Of a DNA stretch of 64,000 bases, positions 1 through 9,632 are shown one piece after another. A program made the position numbers and the translations under genes. How positions within the stretch are numbered: position 1 is the first letter of the stretch; every line of letters starts with the position of its first letter. The DNA is from Bacteroides intestinalis (GTDB lineage: Bacteria > Bacteroidota > Bacteroidia > Bacteroidales > Bacteroidaceae): assembly GCF_003464595.1 (NCBI RefSeq), contig NZ_QRZF01000003.1:186001-250000 (forward strand). Direction: 5' to 3'. The notes under the pieces are model-generated. The model was not told the origin of the DNA, did not search any database, and saw nothing but the letters and a program-made list of their open reading frames with translations.

Positions 1-2
1 TG

Positions 3-1148
3 ATTGAAAAACATAAAAATAACGATGGCTGGATAAATGAGGGGTCTCCCCATTATCATTATTATCCGTTGGAAGCCTTGCTGTTCACTGCTAATGCAGT
101 AAAATGCCGGGGGATAAAACTGTTTGATAAGGATTTGCACGATATGTTTGTGGAACCGGTAAAGGGTACATATCCAGATTTATCTTTCCCTGCACATAGT
201 GATGGATGGTATGGGGCTAATCTTCTGTCTCAATCAGCTTTGTATGAGGTAGCAAATGCCCGGTATAACGATCCTTTCCTGAAGCGTGTACTGGAACTGA
301 CTTATGTTCAGAAAAAGAGACTGGATCCCGAAGCTTTGCTAAGTAACCAGTTGATAAAAGCATCCGGAGAGAGTCTGTTACAGAAGAGTTATTCGTTTGA
401 TACTTCCGGTTTCTGCTTATTACGTAGTGATGCACGCACCGTTGTATTGAAATTTGGTGGAGAAGGTATCGGACACGGTCATCCGGATAAACTTTCCATT
501 ACGATTCATGATGGTAAGAATGAGCTGGTATCTGACTTCGGAACTTCCGGTTATGGAGTTCCGGATTATTTGAAATGGTATAAGCGTACTCTTTCGCACA
601 ATACGGTGACTGTGGATGCTAAGGATCAGAAAAGGAGTGTGGGTAAACTTTTGAAATTCAATCCCCGTTCTGACGGAGGATATGCTGAGGCAGAAACCAC
701 TACAGCTTATCCCGGAGTCAGGATGAAACGGAGCCTGGACTTAAAAGGTACACATTTGCAAGATGTATATACTTGTACATCCGATTCTTCTCATTTATAC
801 GAATATGTCATCCTGTTCAATGAAAAACCGATTATGGATGGACAGCCGACAGCAACTACATTGACAGGCAGCGAGGTACACGAACGGATTCATAATACTT
901 TCTCCTATCCTCATAAATCTGGTTTTACTTGCCGCACTTCTTCTGCTTCCGTACAATTCGATATTCCTGAGGGAGAAGTGGTGGAAGTGGTATTGGGCGA
1001 GGCTTCGGGAATACCGGCCAATCCAACCGTTAAAGATGGACCAGGTGCGGGAGATGTAGCAGTAAAGCCTTGTTATCCACTGATTATCCGTATGAAAGGG
1101 AAGGCTATGAAGGTTGAAGCTAATTGGAATCTTACACGTATCAAGTAA
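3..1148 (+). CDS. Heparinase II/III-family polysaccharide lyase, C-terminal part
   Basis: The reading frame is open from the window edge, so the 5' part is missing and the true start lies upstream. The visible roughly 380 residues carry the C-terminal beta-sandwich typical of heparinase II/III-type lyases: the segment GEGIGHGHPDKLSI with a likely metal- or substrate-binding His pair, then DFGTSGYGVP and the conserved SHNTVTVDAKDQ. Known members cleave uronate-containing polysaccharides such as alginate, heparin or hyaluronan by beta-elimination; the substrate here cannot be read from the sequence. The next gene, a GH92 enzyme, starts 60 bp downstream on the same strand, so they are probably co-transcribed. 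No signal peptide can be judged because the N terminus is absent. Confidence 0.85.
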   Translation: MEKHKNNDGWINEGSPHYHYYPLEALLFTANAVKCRGIKLFDKDLHDMFVEPVKGTYPDLSFPAHSDGWYGANLLSQSALYEVANARYNDPFLKRVLELTYVQKKRLDPEALLSNQLIKASGESLLQKSYSFDTSGFCLLRSDARTVVLKFGGEGIGHGHPDKLSITIHDGKNELVSDFGTSGYGVPDYLKWYKRTLSHNTVTVDAKDQKRSVGKLLKFNPRSDGGYAEAETTTAYPGVRMKRSLDLKGTHLQDVYTCTSDSSHLYEYVILFNEKPIMDGQPTATTLTGSEVHERIHNTFSYPHKSGFTCRTSSASVQFDIPEGEVVEVVLGEASGIPANPTVKDGPGAGDVAVKPCYPLIIRMKGKAMKVEANWNLTRIK

Positions 1149-1208
1149 CGACTGATTGTTAACATATAAATATTTGCTTTTATAACAAAAACATAAACAT
1201 ATAATTTT

Positions 1209-3470
1209 ATGAAGAATAAACTCTGCATGCTGTTGTTGGCCTCAGGAATCGGATTGTTTTCCTGTGCAGAACAGGACCTCCCCAAGGAGTATACCGATAG
1301 CGTGAATGTATTTATAGGGACTGGTGGACATGGCCACACCTTCCCTGGTGCAACTTTACCCCATGGAATGGTACAGTTGAGTCCGGATACCCGTCTCTTT
1401 GGCTGGGATGCCTGTTCCGGCTATTATTACGACGATACTTCCATCATGGGCTTTACCCATACCCATCTTAGTGGAACGGGTATTGGAGATTATGGCGATA
1501 TACTCTTTATGCCCGTAGTCGGCGAGAAACCTTTGATTGCCGGGACAGCAGAAAACCCGGATGAAGGCTATCGTTCTCGTTTCTCGCATGAACAAGAGAG
1601 TGCCCGGCCGGGCTATTATCAAGTACTGTTGCAGGATGATTCTATCAATGTGGAACTGACCGCTACTTTGCGTGCAGGCCTGCATCGGTATACTTACCCT
1701 AAGGCAAGTGATGCCCGTCTGATTGTGGATATGGAACCTACCATTCATGGTCATCAGCATCCTGTTACTCAGATTCGTGTGGTGAATGATTCTACCATAG
1801 CAGGAATGAAATATACTGTTGGTTGGGCTAAGCGTCACTATGTATATTTCTATGCAGTGTTTTCCAGTCCGTTTGATTATAAATTGTATTCGGGTACTGA
1901 GTATCAGTCGGATAGTACATCTGTAACAGTCAATACCGCTAAGGCAGTGATGAGTTTTAGAAATCTCCCTGCTGACGGACGTGTATTGGCAAAGGTAGGT
2001 ATCTCAAGTGTGGATGAAGAGGGTGCCCGATTGAATGTAGAGGCCGAAATCCCCAATTGGGACTTTGAAGGTGTCATGAAACAGGCGAATACTACCTGGA
2101 ATGAAGCCCTTGGAAAGATTGATATCGAAACTTCGGACAACGATAGCCGTACTGTATTTTATACTTCACTGTATCACGCATTTATCCAGCCGAGCCTGGC
2201 ATCCGATGTAGACGGACGTTACCGTACAATGGGACATGAGATTAAACAGGATGCTTCTTATACAAATTATACGGTGTTCTCTCTCTGGGATACTTTCCGT
2301 GCAGCTCATCCTCTCTACACTATTGTTACACCGGAGCAGAATCAGGCTTTCATTCGTTCGCTGCTTCGTAAGTATGATGAAGGTGGCATCTTGCCTAAAT
2401 GGGAACTGGCTTCTAATGAAACCGGTACTATGATCGGTTACCACGCCGTTTCTGTCATAGCCGATGCTATGATGAAGAAACAATGCGATTTTGATGTAAA
2501 GAAGGCACTGGAAGCGTGTATACGTTCATCGGTATATGATACTACGGGTGTTACGCCGATGATGGATCGCCAGATTCTGAATGGGAAACTGATGCCTGTA
2601 TCCATTAAATATAAGAATGAACTGGGATATATTCCTTGCGATAAGGTAGGTGGTTCTGTTTCACAAGGGCTGGAATTTGCTTATAATGACTGGCTGATAG
2701 CCCAGATGATGAAGGAGCATAATCGTAAAGACCTTTATGATAAATATATGGAGCTTTCCAGGAACTATCGGAACTACTTTGATCCGGAAACTAAACTGAT
2801 GCGGGGACGTCTGAGCGATGGCAGTTGGATTACTCCTTTTGATCCGGCATCCGTGCAACGTCCCAGTAATTACGTAGAGGGAAATGCATGGCAATGGGCA
2901 TGGTTTGTGCCGCAGGACGTAGAAGGACTGATGGAACTGGTTGGAGGCCGGAAATCTTTCGAGGCCCATCTGGATACGCTGTTTACTACAAGTTCCGAAC
3001 TGACGGGTGATCCGAACGCCGCTGCCGATGTTACCGGAATGATTGGCCAGTATGCACATGGCAATGAGCCAAGTCATCATATTCCATACCTTTATAATTA
3101 TGCCGGTGCACCTCGCAAGACACAGGCTTTAGTAGACCATATTCTTCATACACTCTACCATAATGATCCTAACGGGCTTTCCGGAAACGAGGATGTTGGA
3201 CAAATGTCTGCTTGGTATGCATTGAGTGCTATGGGATTCTATTCGTTCTGTCCGGGCCGTCCGGTTTATGAAATTGGCCGTCCGATATTCGATAAAGTGA
3301 CTATTCATTTGAGTAATGGGAAAGATTTTGTAATCCAAGCGAAGAATAATAGTGTGGAAAATAAGTATATTCGCTCCATGAAGTTGAATGGTGAGGATTT
3401 GGCGGAACCGAGATTCTCTCATTTCGACTTGATGAAGGGTGGAGAACTAATATTTGAAATGGAAAACTAA
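1209..3470 (+). CDS. GH92 family alpha-mannosidase, lipoprotein
   Basis: A 753-residue glycoside hydrolase of family 92, calcium-dependent exo-acting alpha-mannosidases used by Bacteroides on N-glycans and mannans. The N terminus is a lipoprotein signal ending in LFSC, so the enzyme should be lipid-anchored in the outer membrane or periplasmic face. Family landmarks are visible: GTGGHGHTFPGATLPHGMVQ near the N terminus, the HGNEPSHH segment, and GNEDVGQMSAWYALSAMGFY towards the C terminus. Length fits the family (about 700-780). It lies between the heparinase-like lyase and a GH3 gene that begins only 9 bp after its stop, so the three form one operon. The specific linkage cleaved is not determined. 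Confidence 0.93.
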   Translation: MKNKLCMLLLASGIGLFSCAEQDLPKEYTDSVNVFIGTGGHGHTFPGATLPHGMVQLSPDTRLFGWDACSGYYYDDTSIMGFTHTHLSGTGIGDYGDILFMPVVGEKPLIAGTAENPDEGYRSRFSHEQESARPGYYQVLLQDDSINVELTATLRAGLHRYTYPKASDARLIVDMEPTIHGHQHPVTQIRVVNDSTIAGMKYTVGWAKRHYVYFYAVFSSPFDYKLYSGTEYQSDSTSVTVNTAKAVMSFRNLPADGRVLAKVGISSVDEEGARLNVEAEIPNWDFEGVMKQANTTWNEALGKIDIETSDNDSRTVFYTSLYHAFIQPSLASDVDGRYRTMGHEIKQDASYTNYTVFSLWDTFRAAHPLYTIVTPEQNQAFIRSLLRKYDEGGILPKWELASNETGTMIGYHAVSVIADAMMKKQCDFDVKKALEACIRSSVYDTTGVTPMMDRQILNGKLMPVSIKYKNELGYIPCDKVGGSVSQGLEFAYNDWLIAQMMKEHNRKDLYDKYMELSRNYRNYFDPETKLMRGRLSDGSWITPFDPASVQRPSNYVEGNAWQWAWFVPQDVEGLMELVGGRKSFEAHLDTLFTTSSELTGDPNAAADVTGMIGQYAHGNEPSHHIPYLYNYAGAPRKTQALVDHILHTLYHNDPNGLSGNEDVGQMSAWYALSAMGFYSFCPGRPVYEIGRPIFDKVTIHLSNGKDFVIQAKNNSVENKYIRSMKLNGEDLAEPRFSHFDLMKGGELIFEMEN

Positions 3471-3479
3471 AAAGATGCT

Positions 3480-5840
3480 ATGAAAAGAAGAATCGCTTTA
3501 TGTATTGCTGTATCGCTTTGTGCGGGTGTGTATGCGGGTAATAATCCCGGTATATATAAGAAAGGCTGGATTGATTTTAACAAGAACGGTGTGAAGGATA
3601 TCTACGAAGATCCTTCGGAACCGATAGAGGCAAGAGTACAAGACCTGCTGTCGCAGATGACCTTGGAGGAGAAAACTTGCCAGATGGCTACCTTGTACGG
3701 GTCCGGCCGTGTACTGAAAGATTCTCTTCCTACTGAGAAGTGGAAAGATGAAATCTGGAAGGACGGTATAGCCAATATAGATGAACAGGCCAATGGCTTG
3801 GGACGTTTCGGTTCTTCTTTATCATATCCTTATGTAAATAGTGTAGAAAATCGGCAGACCATTCAGCGATGGTTTGTGGAGCAGACCCGTCTGGGAATAC
3901 CTGTTGATTTTACCAATGAAGGAATTCGCGGACTTTGCCATGACCGGGCCACCATGTTCCCTGCCCAATGCGGACAGGGGGCTACTTGGAATAAGGAACT
4001 GATCAGTGAAATAGCTCAGGTCACCGCTGAAGAAGCAAAAGCATTAGGTTATACTAATATTTATTCTCCTATTCTGGATATTGCACAAGATCCGCGTTGG
4101 GGACGTGTAGTAGAATGTTATGGAGAAGATCCTTTTCTGGTGGGAGAGCTTGGAAAACGGATGATTAAAGGACTTCAGCAAGAAGGGCTGGTTGCCACTC
4201 CCAAACACTTTGCAGTATATAGTATCCCTGTTGGTGGGCGTGATGCCGGTACCCGTACCGATCCACACGTAGCACCGCGCGAGATGCGGACTCTTTATAT
4301 CGAACCTTTCCGCAAGGCTTTCTGTGAAGCCGGAGCATTGGGAGTCATGAGTTCGTATAATGACTATGATGGTGAACCGATTACCGGAAGCTATCATTTC
4401 CTTACTGAAATACTTCGCCACGAATGGGGCTTTAAAGGCTATGTAGTGTCTGACAGTGAAGCGGTAGAATTTCTTTATTCCAAGCATCAGGTGGCTGCCG
4501 ATGCTGTAGATGGAGCTGCCCAGGTAGTAAATGCGGGACTGAATGTGCGTACTAACTTTACTTTGCCCGAGAACTTCATTCGTCCGCTTCGGCAGGCTAT
4601 TAGTGAAGGAAAGGTTTCCATGCAGACGATTGATAGTCGTGTAGCAGATGTGTTGCGGGTAAAGTTTGGGATGGGGTTGTTTGATAATCCTTATAAGGGA
4701 GATGCCAAACATCCTGAAAAGGTGGTGCATAGCAAGGAACATCAGGCAGTATCCATGAGAGCGGCTTTAGAATCTATCGTTTTATTGAAGAATGAGAATA
4801 ATATCCTGCCACTCTCCAAAGATTTGAAGAAAGTAGCAGTGATTGGTCCTAATGCGAATGAAGTGCAGAACCTGATTTGTCGCTATGGTCCGGCTAATGC
4901 TCCGATAAAGACGGTATATCAGGGAATAAAAGAGTATTTGCCTGATGCAGAGGTTCGCTATGCAAAAGGAACAGACATTATTGATAAATATTTTCCGGAG
5001 AGTGAGCTTTACGAAGTGCCATTGGATCAGGAAGAACAGGCTATGATGGATGAGGCTGTAGCCTTGGCAAAGGAATCGGACGTAGCCATCATGGTACTGG
5101 GAGGAAATGAGAAGACAGTGCGTGAGGAATATTCCCGTACCAATCTGGATTTGTGCGGACGACAGGAAAAACTATTGCAAGCTGTATACGCAACGGGCAA
5201 ACCTGTGATCTTGTTACTGGTAGACGGACGTGCCGCCACCATCAACTGGGCTGAGCGTTATATTCCGGGTATTGTACATGCTTGGTTCCCGGGAGAATTT
5301 ATGGGAGATGCTGTGGCACAAGTACTTTTCGGTGATTATAATCCGGGTGGTAAATTGGCGGTAACCTTTCCCCGTTCGGTAGGGCAGATACCTTTTGCTT
5401 TTCCTTTTAAACCGGGTTCCGATTCAAAAGGTTTTGTACGTGTTACCGGTACGCTTTATCCCTTCGGATATGGTTTGAGTTATACTACTTTTGCTTATAG
5501 TGATTTAAAGATAGAGAATCCGGTCATTGGTGTACAAGGTAGTGTGAAGTTGAGTTGTAAAGTGAAGAATACAGGAAAAGTAGCCGGAGATGAAGTCGTT
5601 CAGCTTTATCTGCATGACGAGATGAGTTCTGTGACTACATATGTAAAAGTATTGCGTGGCTTCGAACGTATCCATCTGGAACCGGGCGAAGAAAAAGTGA
5701 TTGATTTCGTGCTTACCCCGCAAGAGTTGGGATTATGGAATAAGGATAATCATTTCGTAGTAGAACCGGGTACGTTTGCTGTAATGGTGGGAAGTTCTTC
5801 ACAAGATATAAAGTTACAAGGAAAATTTGAAGTGAAATAA
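3480..5840 (+). CDS. GH3 family beta-glycosidase (beta-glucosidase/xylosidase type)
   Basis: A 786-residue family 3 glycoside hydrolase with a signal peptide (MKRRIALCIAVSLCAGVYAG), predicted periplasmic. Domain order is the N-terminal TIM-barrel-like domain with DLLSQMTLEEKTCQMA, the nucleophile motif GYVVSDSEA with the catalytic Asp at about residue 325, the alpha/beta sandwich domain, and a C-terminal fibronectin-III-like domain (CKVKNTGKVAGDEVVQLYL). Family enzymes remove terminal beta-linked glucose, xylose or related sugars by a retaining mechanism. The start lies 9 bp after the GH92 stop, implying coupled expression. The sugar specificity cannot be read from the sequence. Confidence 0.92.
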   Translation: MKRRIALCIAVSLCAGVYAGNNPGIYKKGWIDFNKNGVKDIYEDPSEPIEARVQDLLSQMTLEEKTCQMATLYGSGRVLKDSLPTEKWKDEIWKDGIANIDEQANGLGRFGSSLSYPYVNSVENRQTIQRWFVEQTRLGIPVDFTNEGIRGLCHDRATMFPAQCGQGATWNKELISEIAQVTAEEAKALGYTNIYSPILDIAQDPRWGRVVECYGEDPFLVGELGKRMIKGLQQEGLVATPKHFAVYSIPVGGRDAGTRTDPHVAPREMRTLYIEPFRKAFCEAGALGVMSSYNDYDGEPITGSYHFLTEILRHEWGFKGYVVSDSEAVEFLYSKHQVAADAVDGAAQVVNAGLNVRTNFTLPENFIRPLRQAISEGKVSMQTIDSRVADVLRVKFGMGLFDNPYKGDAKHPEKVVHSKEHQAVSMRAALESIVLLKNENNILPLSKDLKKVAVIGPNANEVQNLICRYGPANAPIKTVYQGIKEYLPDAEVRYAKGTDIIDKYFPESELYEVPLDQEEQAMMDEAVALAKESDVAIMVLGGNEKTVREEYSRTNLDLCGRQEKLLQAVYATGKPVILLLVDGRAATINWAERYIPGIVHAWFPGEFMGDAVAQVLFGDYNPGGKLAVTFPRSVGQIPFAFPFKPGSDSKGFVRVTGTLYPFGYGLSYTTFAYSDLKIENPVIGVQGSVKLSCKVKNTGKVAGDEVVQLYLHDEMSSVTTYVKVLRGFERIHLEPGEEKVIDFVLTPQELGLWNKDNHFVVEPGTFAVMVGSSSQDIKLQGKFEVK

Positions 5841-5844
5841 TTAC

Positions 5845-5976
5845 TATCTTTGCTATGTGATATGAACCATAGTCTTTAATCATCATGAAATGGCAACTTT
5901 GTAAATAGCTTCGTTTAGTATAATAGGGCAACAGCTAAGTCTGTTGCCCAACTTGATTGTGACCGTTTCCGTCACA
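5845..5976 (+). promoter_or_regulatory. Intergenic leader with -7 box and two hairpins upstream of the acetyltransferase gene
   Basis: A TATCTTTG box (5845-5852) fits the Bacteroidota -7 consensus, though the upstream TTTG (5826-5829) is spaced only 15 nt away. Downstream are a perfect 9-bp hairpin (5926-5934 with 5941-5949, loop of 6) and a 6-bp hairpin (TGTGAC/GTCACA, 5958-5976). Neither is followed by a strong T-run. The first may terminate the GH3 operon; both could also sit in the 5' leader of the acetyltransferase mRNA. Confidence 0.4.
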
Positions 5977-6016
5977 AGATATTAAAATACTAAACATACA
6001 AAAAGAAGTAATTACA

Positions 6017-6637
6017 ATGAATACGAAAACATATCCGCGTACCAATGATTATCAGACTATCTATTTGAATACCATTATCAACAATCCGAATATCATAGTT
6101 GGTGATTATACCATATACAATGACTTTGTAAATGATCCGGCTCAATTTGAGAAGAATAATGTCCTCTATCATTATCCTATCAACCAAGACCGCCTGATAA
6201 TCGGCAAATTCTGTTCTATTGCCTGTGGGGCAAAGTTTCTTTTTAACAGTGCCAACCATACATTGAAATCCTTGTCCAACTACACATTCCCCTTGTTCTT
6301 TGAAGAATGGGGATTGGATAAGAAAAATGTAGCCTCAGCATGGGCTAATAAAGGTGATATCATTATAGGCAATGATGTCTGGATAGGCTATGAAGCTGTT
6401 ATTATGGCAGGCGTGCATATAGGAGATGGATCTGTCATCGCAGCCCGGGCAGTAGTAACTAAAGATGTTCCTCCCTACACCATAGTAGGAGGAACACCTG
6501 CCAAGAAAATACGGATGCGATTTGAGGCAGAGACAATCGCCAAGCTGCAACAGATACAATGGTGGAACTGGCCTGTTGAGAAGATACGTCAGTCCTTACC
6601 TTATATCATGAATGGAACGGTTGATAGACTTACTTAA
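6017..6637 (+). CDS. CatB/Vat-like hexapeptide-repeat O-acetyltransferase
   Basis: A 206-residue left-handed beta-helix acyltransferase of the xenobiotic acetyltransferase (XAT) family, which includes chloramphenicol (CatB) and streptogramin A (Vat) acetyltransferases. Visible landmarks are IIGKFCSIACGAKF, NSANHTLKSL with the family's active-site His region, GNDVWIGYEAVIMAGVHIGDGSVIAARAVVTKDVPPY, IVGGTPAKKIRMRF and the final QWWNWP motif. Length matches the family (about 205-215). It would transfer acetyl from acetyl-CoA to a hydroxyl acceptor; whether it confers resistance is unknown, since many chromosomal members have no proven drug substrate. Its last 42 bp overlap the convergent DUF1062 gene. 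Confidence 0.88.
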   Translation: MNTKTYPRTNDYQTIYLNTIINNPNIIVGDYTIYNDFVNDPAQFEKNNVLYHYPINQDRLIIGKFCSIACGAKFLFNSANHTLKSLSNYTFPLFFEEWGLDKKNVASAWANKGDIIIGNDVWIGYEAVIMAGVHIGDGSVIAARAVVTKDVPPYTIVGGTPAKKIRMRFEAETIAKLQQIQWWNWPVEKIRQSLPYIMNGTVDRLT

Positions 6638-7219
6638 TCCCTCTCTTTGTATCAGAATCATATCTCCATCTTTCACTTTATGCTTCTGAGGTGGTTTATT
6701 GCTTGAAATCGTAATGATACCATCTTCGAACATACGTTTCACCTGATTGGCAGAGAGTGAGAAGCGCCTTCTGATTAATGATGATAATTTGAGATCAAAC
6801 TCAAGCTCGCACTTGATGTGGATTTTGATAACCTCATTGGATAGATTCAGCAAATCTTCCAATGAGGTATTAGGAATAACTTCGTATTCTACACTACCAT
6901 AATCCAGCCTCAGGTTATTCTTTCTCTCCATTTCAGTAGAAAAAGCATACTTCCAGGCTGTGTCCTTATCATTCATTGAAAAACTATGGAATAATGTCTT
7001 GTCAATCAAATCCGGTTTACTGCGTGATAACAAAGTGAGGTTGCAAGTGTTGTCACACTTCACGCATCTGTAAATCAACCATACATCTATGTTCTTCTTT
7101 TGAGCATTCATCCTGAACTTGTCGCTACAATAAAATCGGTCACTATCGCAGTGACTGCATTTCTTAATTAATAAAGGGGTATTCTTCACCTTTACTTCCC
7201 ATGTAATTGTTGTCTCCAT
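6596..7219 (-). CDS. DUF1062 domain-containing protein
   Basis: A 207-residue protein recognised as the DUF1062 family, of unknown function. The N-terminal half has Cys pairs (KKCSHCDSDRFYCSD and YRCVKCDNTCNL), suggesting a zinc-binding segment. The C-terminal part (about 145-195: LIRRRFSLSANQVKRMFEDG, then KVKDGDMILIQR) resembles an S4-type RNA-binding domain, so an RNA- or ribosome-related role is a reasonable guess. The gene is convergent with the acetyltransferase and their 3' ends overlap by 42 bp, with both frames intact. No obvious operon partner is present; the next minus-strand gene upstream is the RteC-domain gene. Confidence 0.82.
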   Translation of the reverse strand: METTITWEVKVKNTPLLIKKCSHCDSDRFYCSDKFRMNAQKKNIDVWLIYRCVKCDNTCNLTLLSRSKPDLIDKTLFHSFSMNDKDTAWKYAFSTEMERKNNLRLDYGSVEYEVIPNTSLEDLLNLSNEVIKIHIKCELEFDLKLSSLIRRRFSLSANQVKRMFEDGIITISSNKPPQKHKVKDGDMILIQREGLSKSINRSIHDIR

Positions 7220-7329
7220 AAATAAACTATTATCTTTCTTTGCGGGTTAAGTAATTTTCCGGCAAAGTTGGATATTAGCCATTTACATAATTCACAAGAT
7301 GTCACAAGACGCTATGAAATATTCTTTGT

Positions 7330-8175
7330 TTACCTGTCAAGTTCGTCCATCATTTGGGTTATTTTCTCTTTCAGTTTATCCAGAAATTGTGTCCTGCTTT
7401 TCTTCCTGTTCCTGATTTCAAGAAATATCCGGTAGAAATCACCAATCTCAATATCAAAAAGAGTTTCGCAGCAGAAAGCGATTTCTTTCAGGTTCGTGTT
7501 ACCATTATTAAAGCATTTTCCGGCATATAGTGCATAAATGAATTCTACCAATGAAACCTTACTTTCCGTCCATTGCAATAGTTTGCTTTCTATGATAGAG
7601 GTGAACTTTAGGTGTAGTTTCTCCGATAACGCATCAATCTCCGTGGAGAGATAATGAGTGAATTTCTTATTTGCTAAGATCTCTGCTACGCTGGAATCAT
7701 GCAAAGTGGAAAAAGAAGTATCTCTGTCCAACGAGTGGCAGTGAACATCTGAAAGGATATCATAATGCTTTCTCATGAAATACAGATGATCTGAGTCTGT
7801 TTTACCGGCTTGATAATAGTTATAGAAATTCTTGTCCGAAGAGATATTCTTCAGACTTTCATATTCCTCCTTCAGGTATTTATATTGAGCTGACGGTGAT
7901 TTCCCGATCCGATTCCTTTCAATCTGATACAGACGGATATAAAATATCAGTAGACCGGATATTTGCGGTTTCCGGACTTTAAAGAAAAGAATCTCCTCCT
8001 CGGGATTAATAAACTGATAGTCCGCAATGGTTGCTTTTAGTCGGGCGAGTGAAGTCTGTATGAAGCCGACTATTTGCTTTATCTTATCAAGGATATCAAT
8101 ATCTTGTTGCTCAATTCTTTGGATTTCTACTTCTATGTCTTGCTTAATGTTCTTTACGAAATTCTCCATTCGCAT
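7330..8175 (-). CDS. RteC-domain protein
   Basis: A 281-residue, mostly alpha-helical protein matching the RteC family. RteC is the regulator that activates excision of the tetracycline-inducible conjugative transposon CTnDOT, but chromosomal homologues are common and their targets are unknown. The N-terminal third is a long helix rich in Gln, Glu and Asp; conserved-looking segments are YYQAGKTDSDHLYFMRKHYD and KVSLVEFIYALYAGKCFNNG followed by the C-terminal helix-turn-helix-like region. The chosen start is the first ATG at 8175; a second ATG lies two codons in. No rteA/rteB or excision genes are nearby, so this is an orphan. Confidence 0.8.
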   Translation of the reverse strand: MRMENFVKNIKQDIEVEIQRIEQQDIDILDKIKQIVGFIQTSLARLKATIADYQFINPEEEILFFKVRKPQISGLLIFYIRLYQIERNRIGKSPSAQYKYLKEEYESLKNISSDKNFYNYYQAGKTDSDHLYFMRKHYDILSDVHCHSLDRDTSFSTLHDSSVAEILANKKFTHYLSTEIDALSEKLHLKFTSIIESKLLQWTESKVSLVEFIYALYAGKCFNNGNTNLKEIAFCCETLFDIEIGDFYRIFLEIRNRKKSRTQFLDKLKEKITQMMDELDR

Positions 8176-8502
8176 TCAGCGCATCCATAACTTTCAGACG
8201 GTTGCTGCAAAACCTGCTAAAAGTCTGAATAGCAAATTACAATTGCCTTGCAGAGACAATGTAGTTAATACTAAAAATGATAAAATGAAAAACCTGTCTG
8301 AATAAGAATTATTCAAACGAAAGAAATTAGCCTGTGGTTTGTGAGGCTAATTATTAAGCAATAACAAATTTAAGAATTGTGCCCAAAATAGTTGCTTTTA
8401 GAATTCGGGGCAAATATAGTCCTTTTTTTGTAAATCCCCTAAATCTACAGTCAAAATGTAGATTCAGGGGATATTGAGTATAAAGAGTATTGAATTGAAC
8501 TA

Positions 8503-9495
8503 TCAGAATATATATTGTACACCAAACTGGTATCCGATATACAGTTGTTGCAGTTTGGTAGACCCAGTCTTTTTCCATAAGGAATGGTTCGGGAATATTT
8601 TGCTGTTGCTTATATCTTTGGTCATCATGTAGTTTATGCCTACCCCTCCGAATAGCTCAATGTGCTTCCCGATTCTGAAGGACGGAATGAGTGAGTATCC
8701 AGTATTCAAAACAGGTTCATCCGAATCGTTTCCGATGGTTGAGGCTTTAAGTTCATTGTTAATCCTGAACCAGGAGGTAACAGGAATATGAGCACCGAAT
8801 CCACCTTCAGCCACCAATGAGTTATTCTCAGTTTTATGGTTATATCCAACGCCTATAATGCCATAAGTGTATCTGCCTCCCGAACGGAATGTGGCTACTG
8901 TACTTCCCAGTGCATCATAAGTGACGGCAACCCCCATCTCACCATTTTTAATGATGTTGATTAATCCGATGGGGCAGTCACTCTTATCCGCTATATTGAC
9001 CAGTCCGGCAAATTGTACGCCATTGACCTCTTTTGCAATGTTGACTAATCCGGCAACCTGCAAACCGTTTACTTCTTTTGCAATATTGACTAATCCGGCG
9101 AATTGGAACCCGGTCATTGCAGAAGCTGTATTTGCCAATCCTGCCATCTGGAAACCACTGAACTTATTCTTATTTATATTAGCCAGTCCTGCAGACTGCA
9201 CTCCCTGTCCGTCATTTCCTATATAGTTTGAAAGTCCTGCCATTTGGAAACCTTTGGCATCATTCAGAATAATGTTTGAGATACCTCCCCAGGTAAATGC
9301 CTCCTCGTTTCTGGAAATACCTACAAGTAAGTTGAGTGAAACAGTATTCGTATACTGATGCGAATAGGCTCCATTGGTACTCAGGGGTGGGACAAAGCTC
9401 AATTGAAATACGGTTTTCTTGTCTTCATTGGATTGAGCAAACAATGCGCTATAAACTAATACACATAGTATTAAAACTAAAATCTTCTTCATCAT
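8503..9495 (-). CDS. GLxNI-repeat (LA_2272-type) surface protein
   Basis: A 330-residue exported protein with a signal peptide (ending SALFAQ). Residues about 75-190 consist of roughly seven imperfect 20-residue repeats with the pattern GxQxAGLxNI, such as GVQSAGLANI and GFQFAGLVNI, as in the LA_2272 surface-repeat family. The C-terminal part alternates hydrophobic residues and ends in QFGVQYIF, a terminal aromatic typical of outer-membrane beta-barrels. Function is unknown. Its promoter lies in an 84-bp element (9549-9632) shared with the small gene at 13645-13863, suggesting common control. Two nearly identical tandem repeats (IAKEVNG twice) point to recent repeat duplication. Confidence 0.8.
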   Translation of the reverse strand: MMKKILVLILCVLVYSALFAQSNEDKKTVFQLSFVPPLSTNGAYSHQYTNTVSLNLLVGISRNEEAFTWGGISNIILNDAKGFQMAGLSNYIGNDGQGVQSAGLANINKNKFSGFQMAGLANTASAMTGFQFAGLVNIAKEVNGLQVAGLVNIAKEVNGVQFAGLVNIADKSDCPIGLINIIKNGEMGVAVTYDALGSTVATFRSGGRYTYGIIGVGYNHKTENNSLVAEGGFGAHIPVTSWFRINNELKASTIGNDSDEPVLNTGYSLIPSFRIGKHIELFGGVGINYMMTKDISNSKIFPNHSLWKKTGSTKLQQLYIGYQFGVQYIF

Positions 9496-9548
9496 TTTGG
9501 TTTTCTTTGTTACTAATCTTTATATTTCTATCATCTTGATTTCGGTTA

Positions 9549-9632
9549 CAAAGGTAAGTTTAATAATTCTTCCTTAGAGAGTTTGTAGACGAACCATACT
9601 GTTTCTTATGACGAAATGATGAAAATGAGTGA
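9549..9632 (-). promoter_or_regulatory. Promoter with paired GACGAA operator, copy 1
   Basis: On the minus strand this holds a -7 box TACCTTTG (9556 to 9549). Upstream, in plus-strand letters, are two GACGAA hexamers at 9588 and 9610, exactly 22 bp apart, and GTTTGTAGAC. The whole 84 bp aligns without gaps to 13935-14018 with about 64 identical positions by eye. Two half-sites spaced by two helical turns resemble LytTR-type direct-repeat operators; that regulator class is inferred only. Confidence 0.65.

Noticed and set aside
4044..4742. 232-codon minus-strand open frame inside the GH3 gene
   Set aside because: It is fully antisense to a conserved GH3 enzyme and has no family features.
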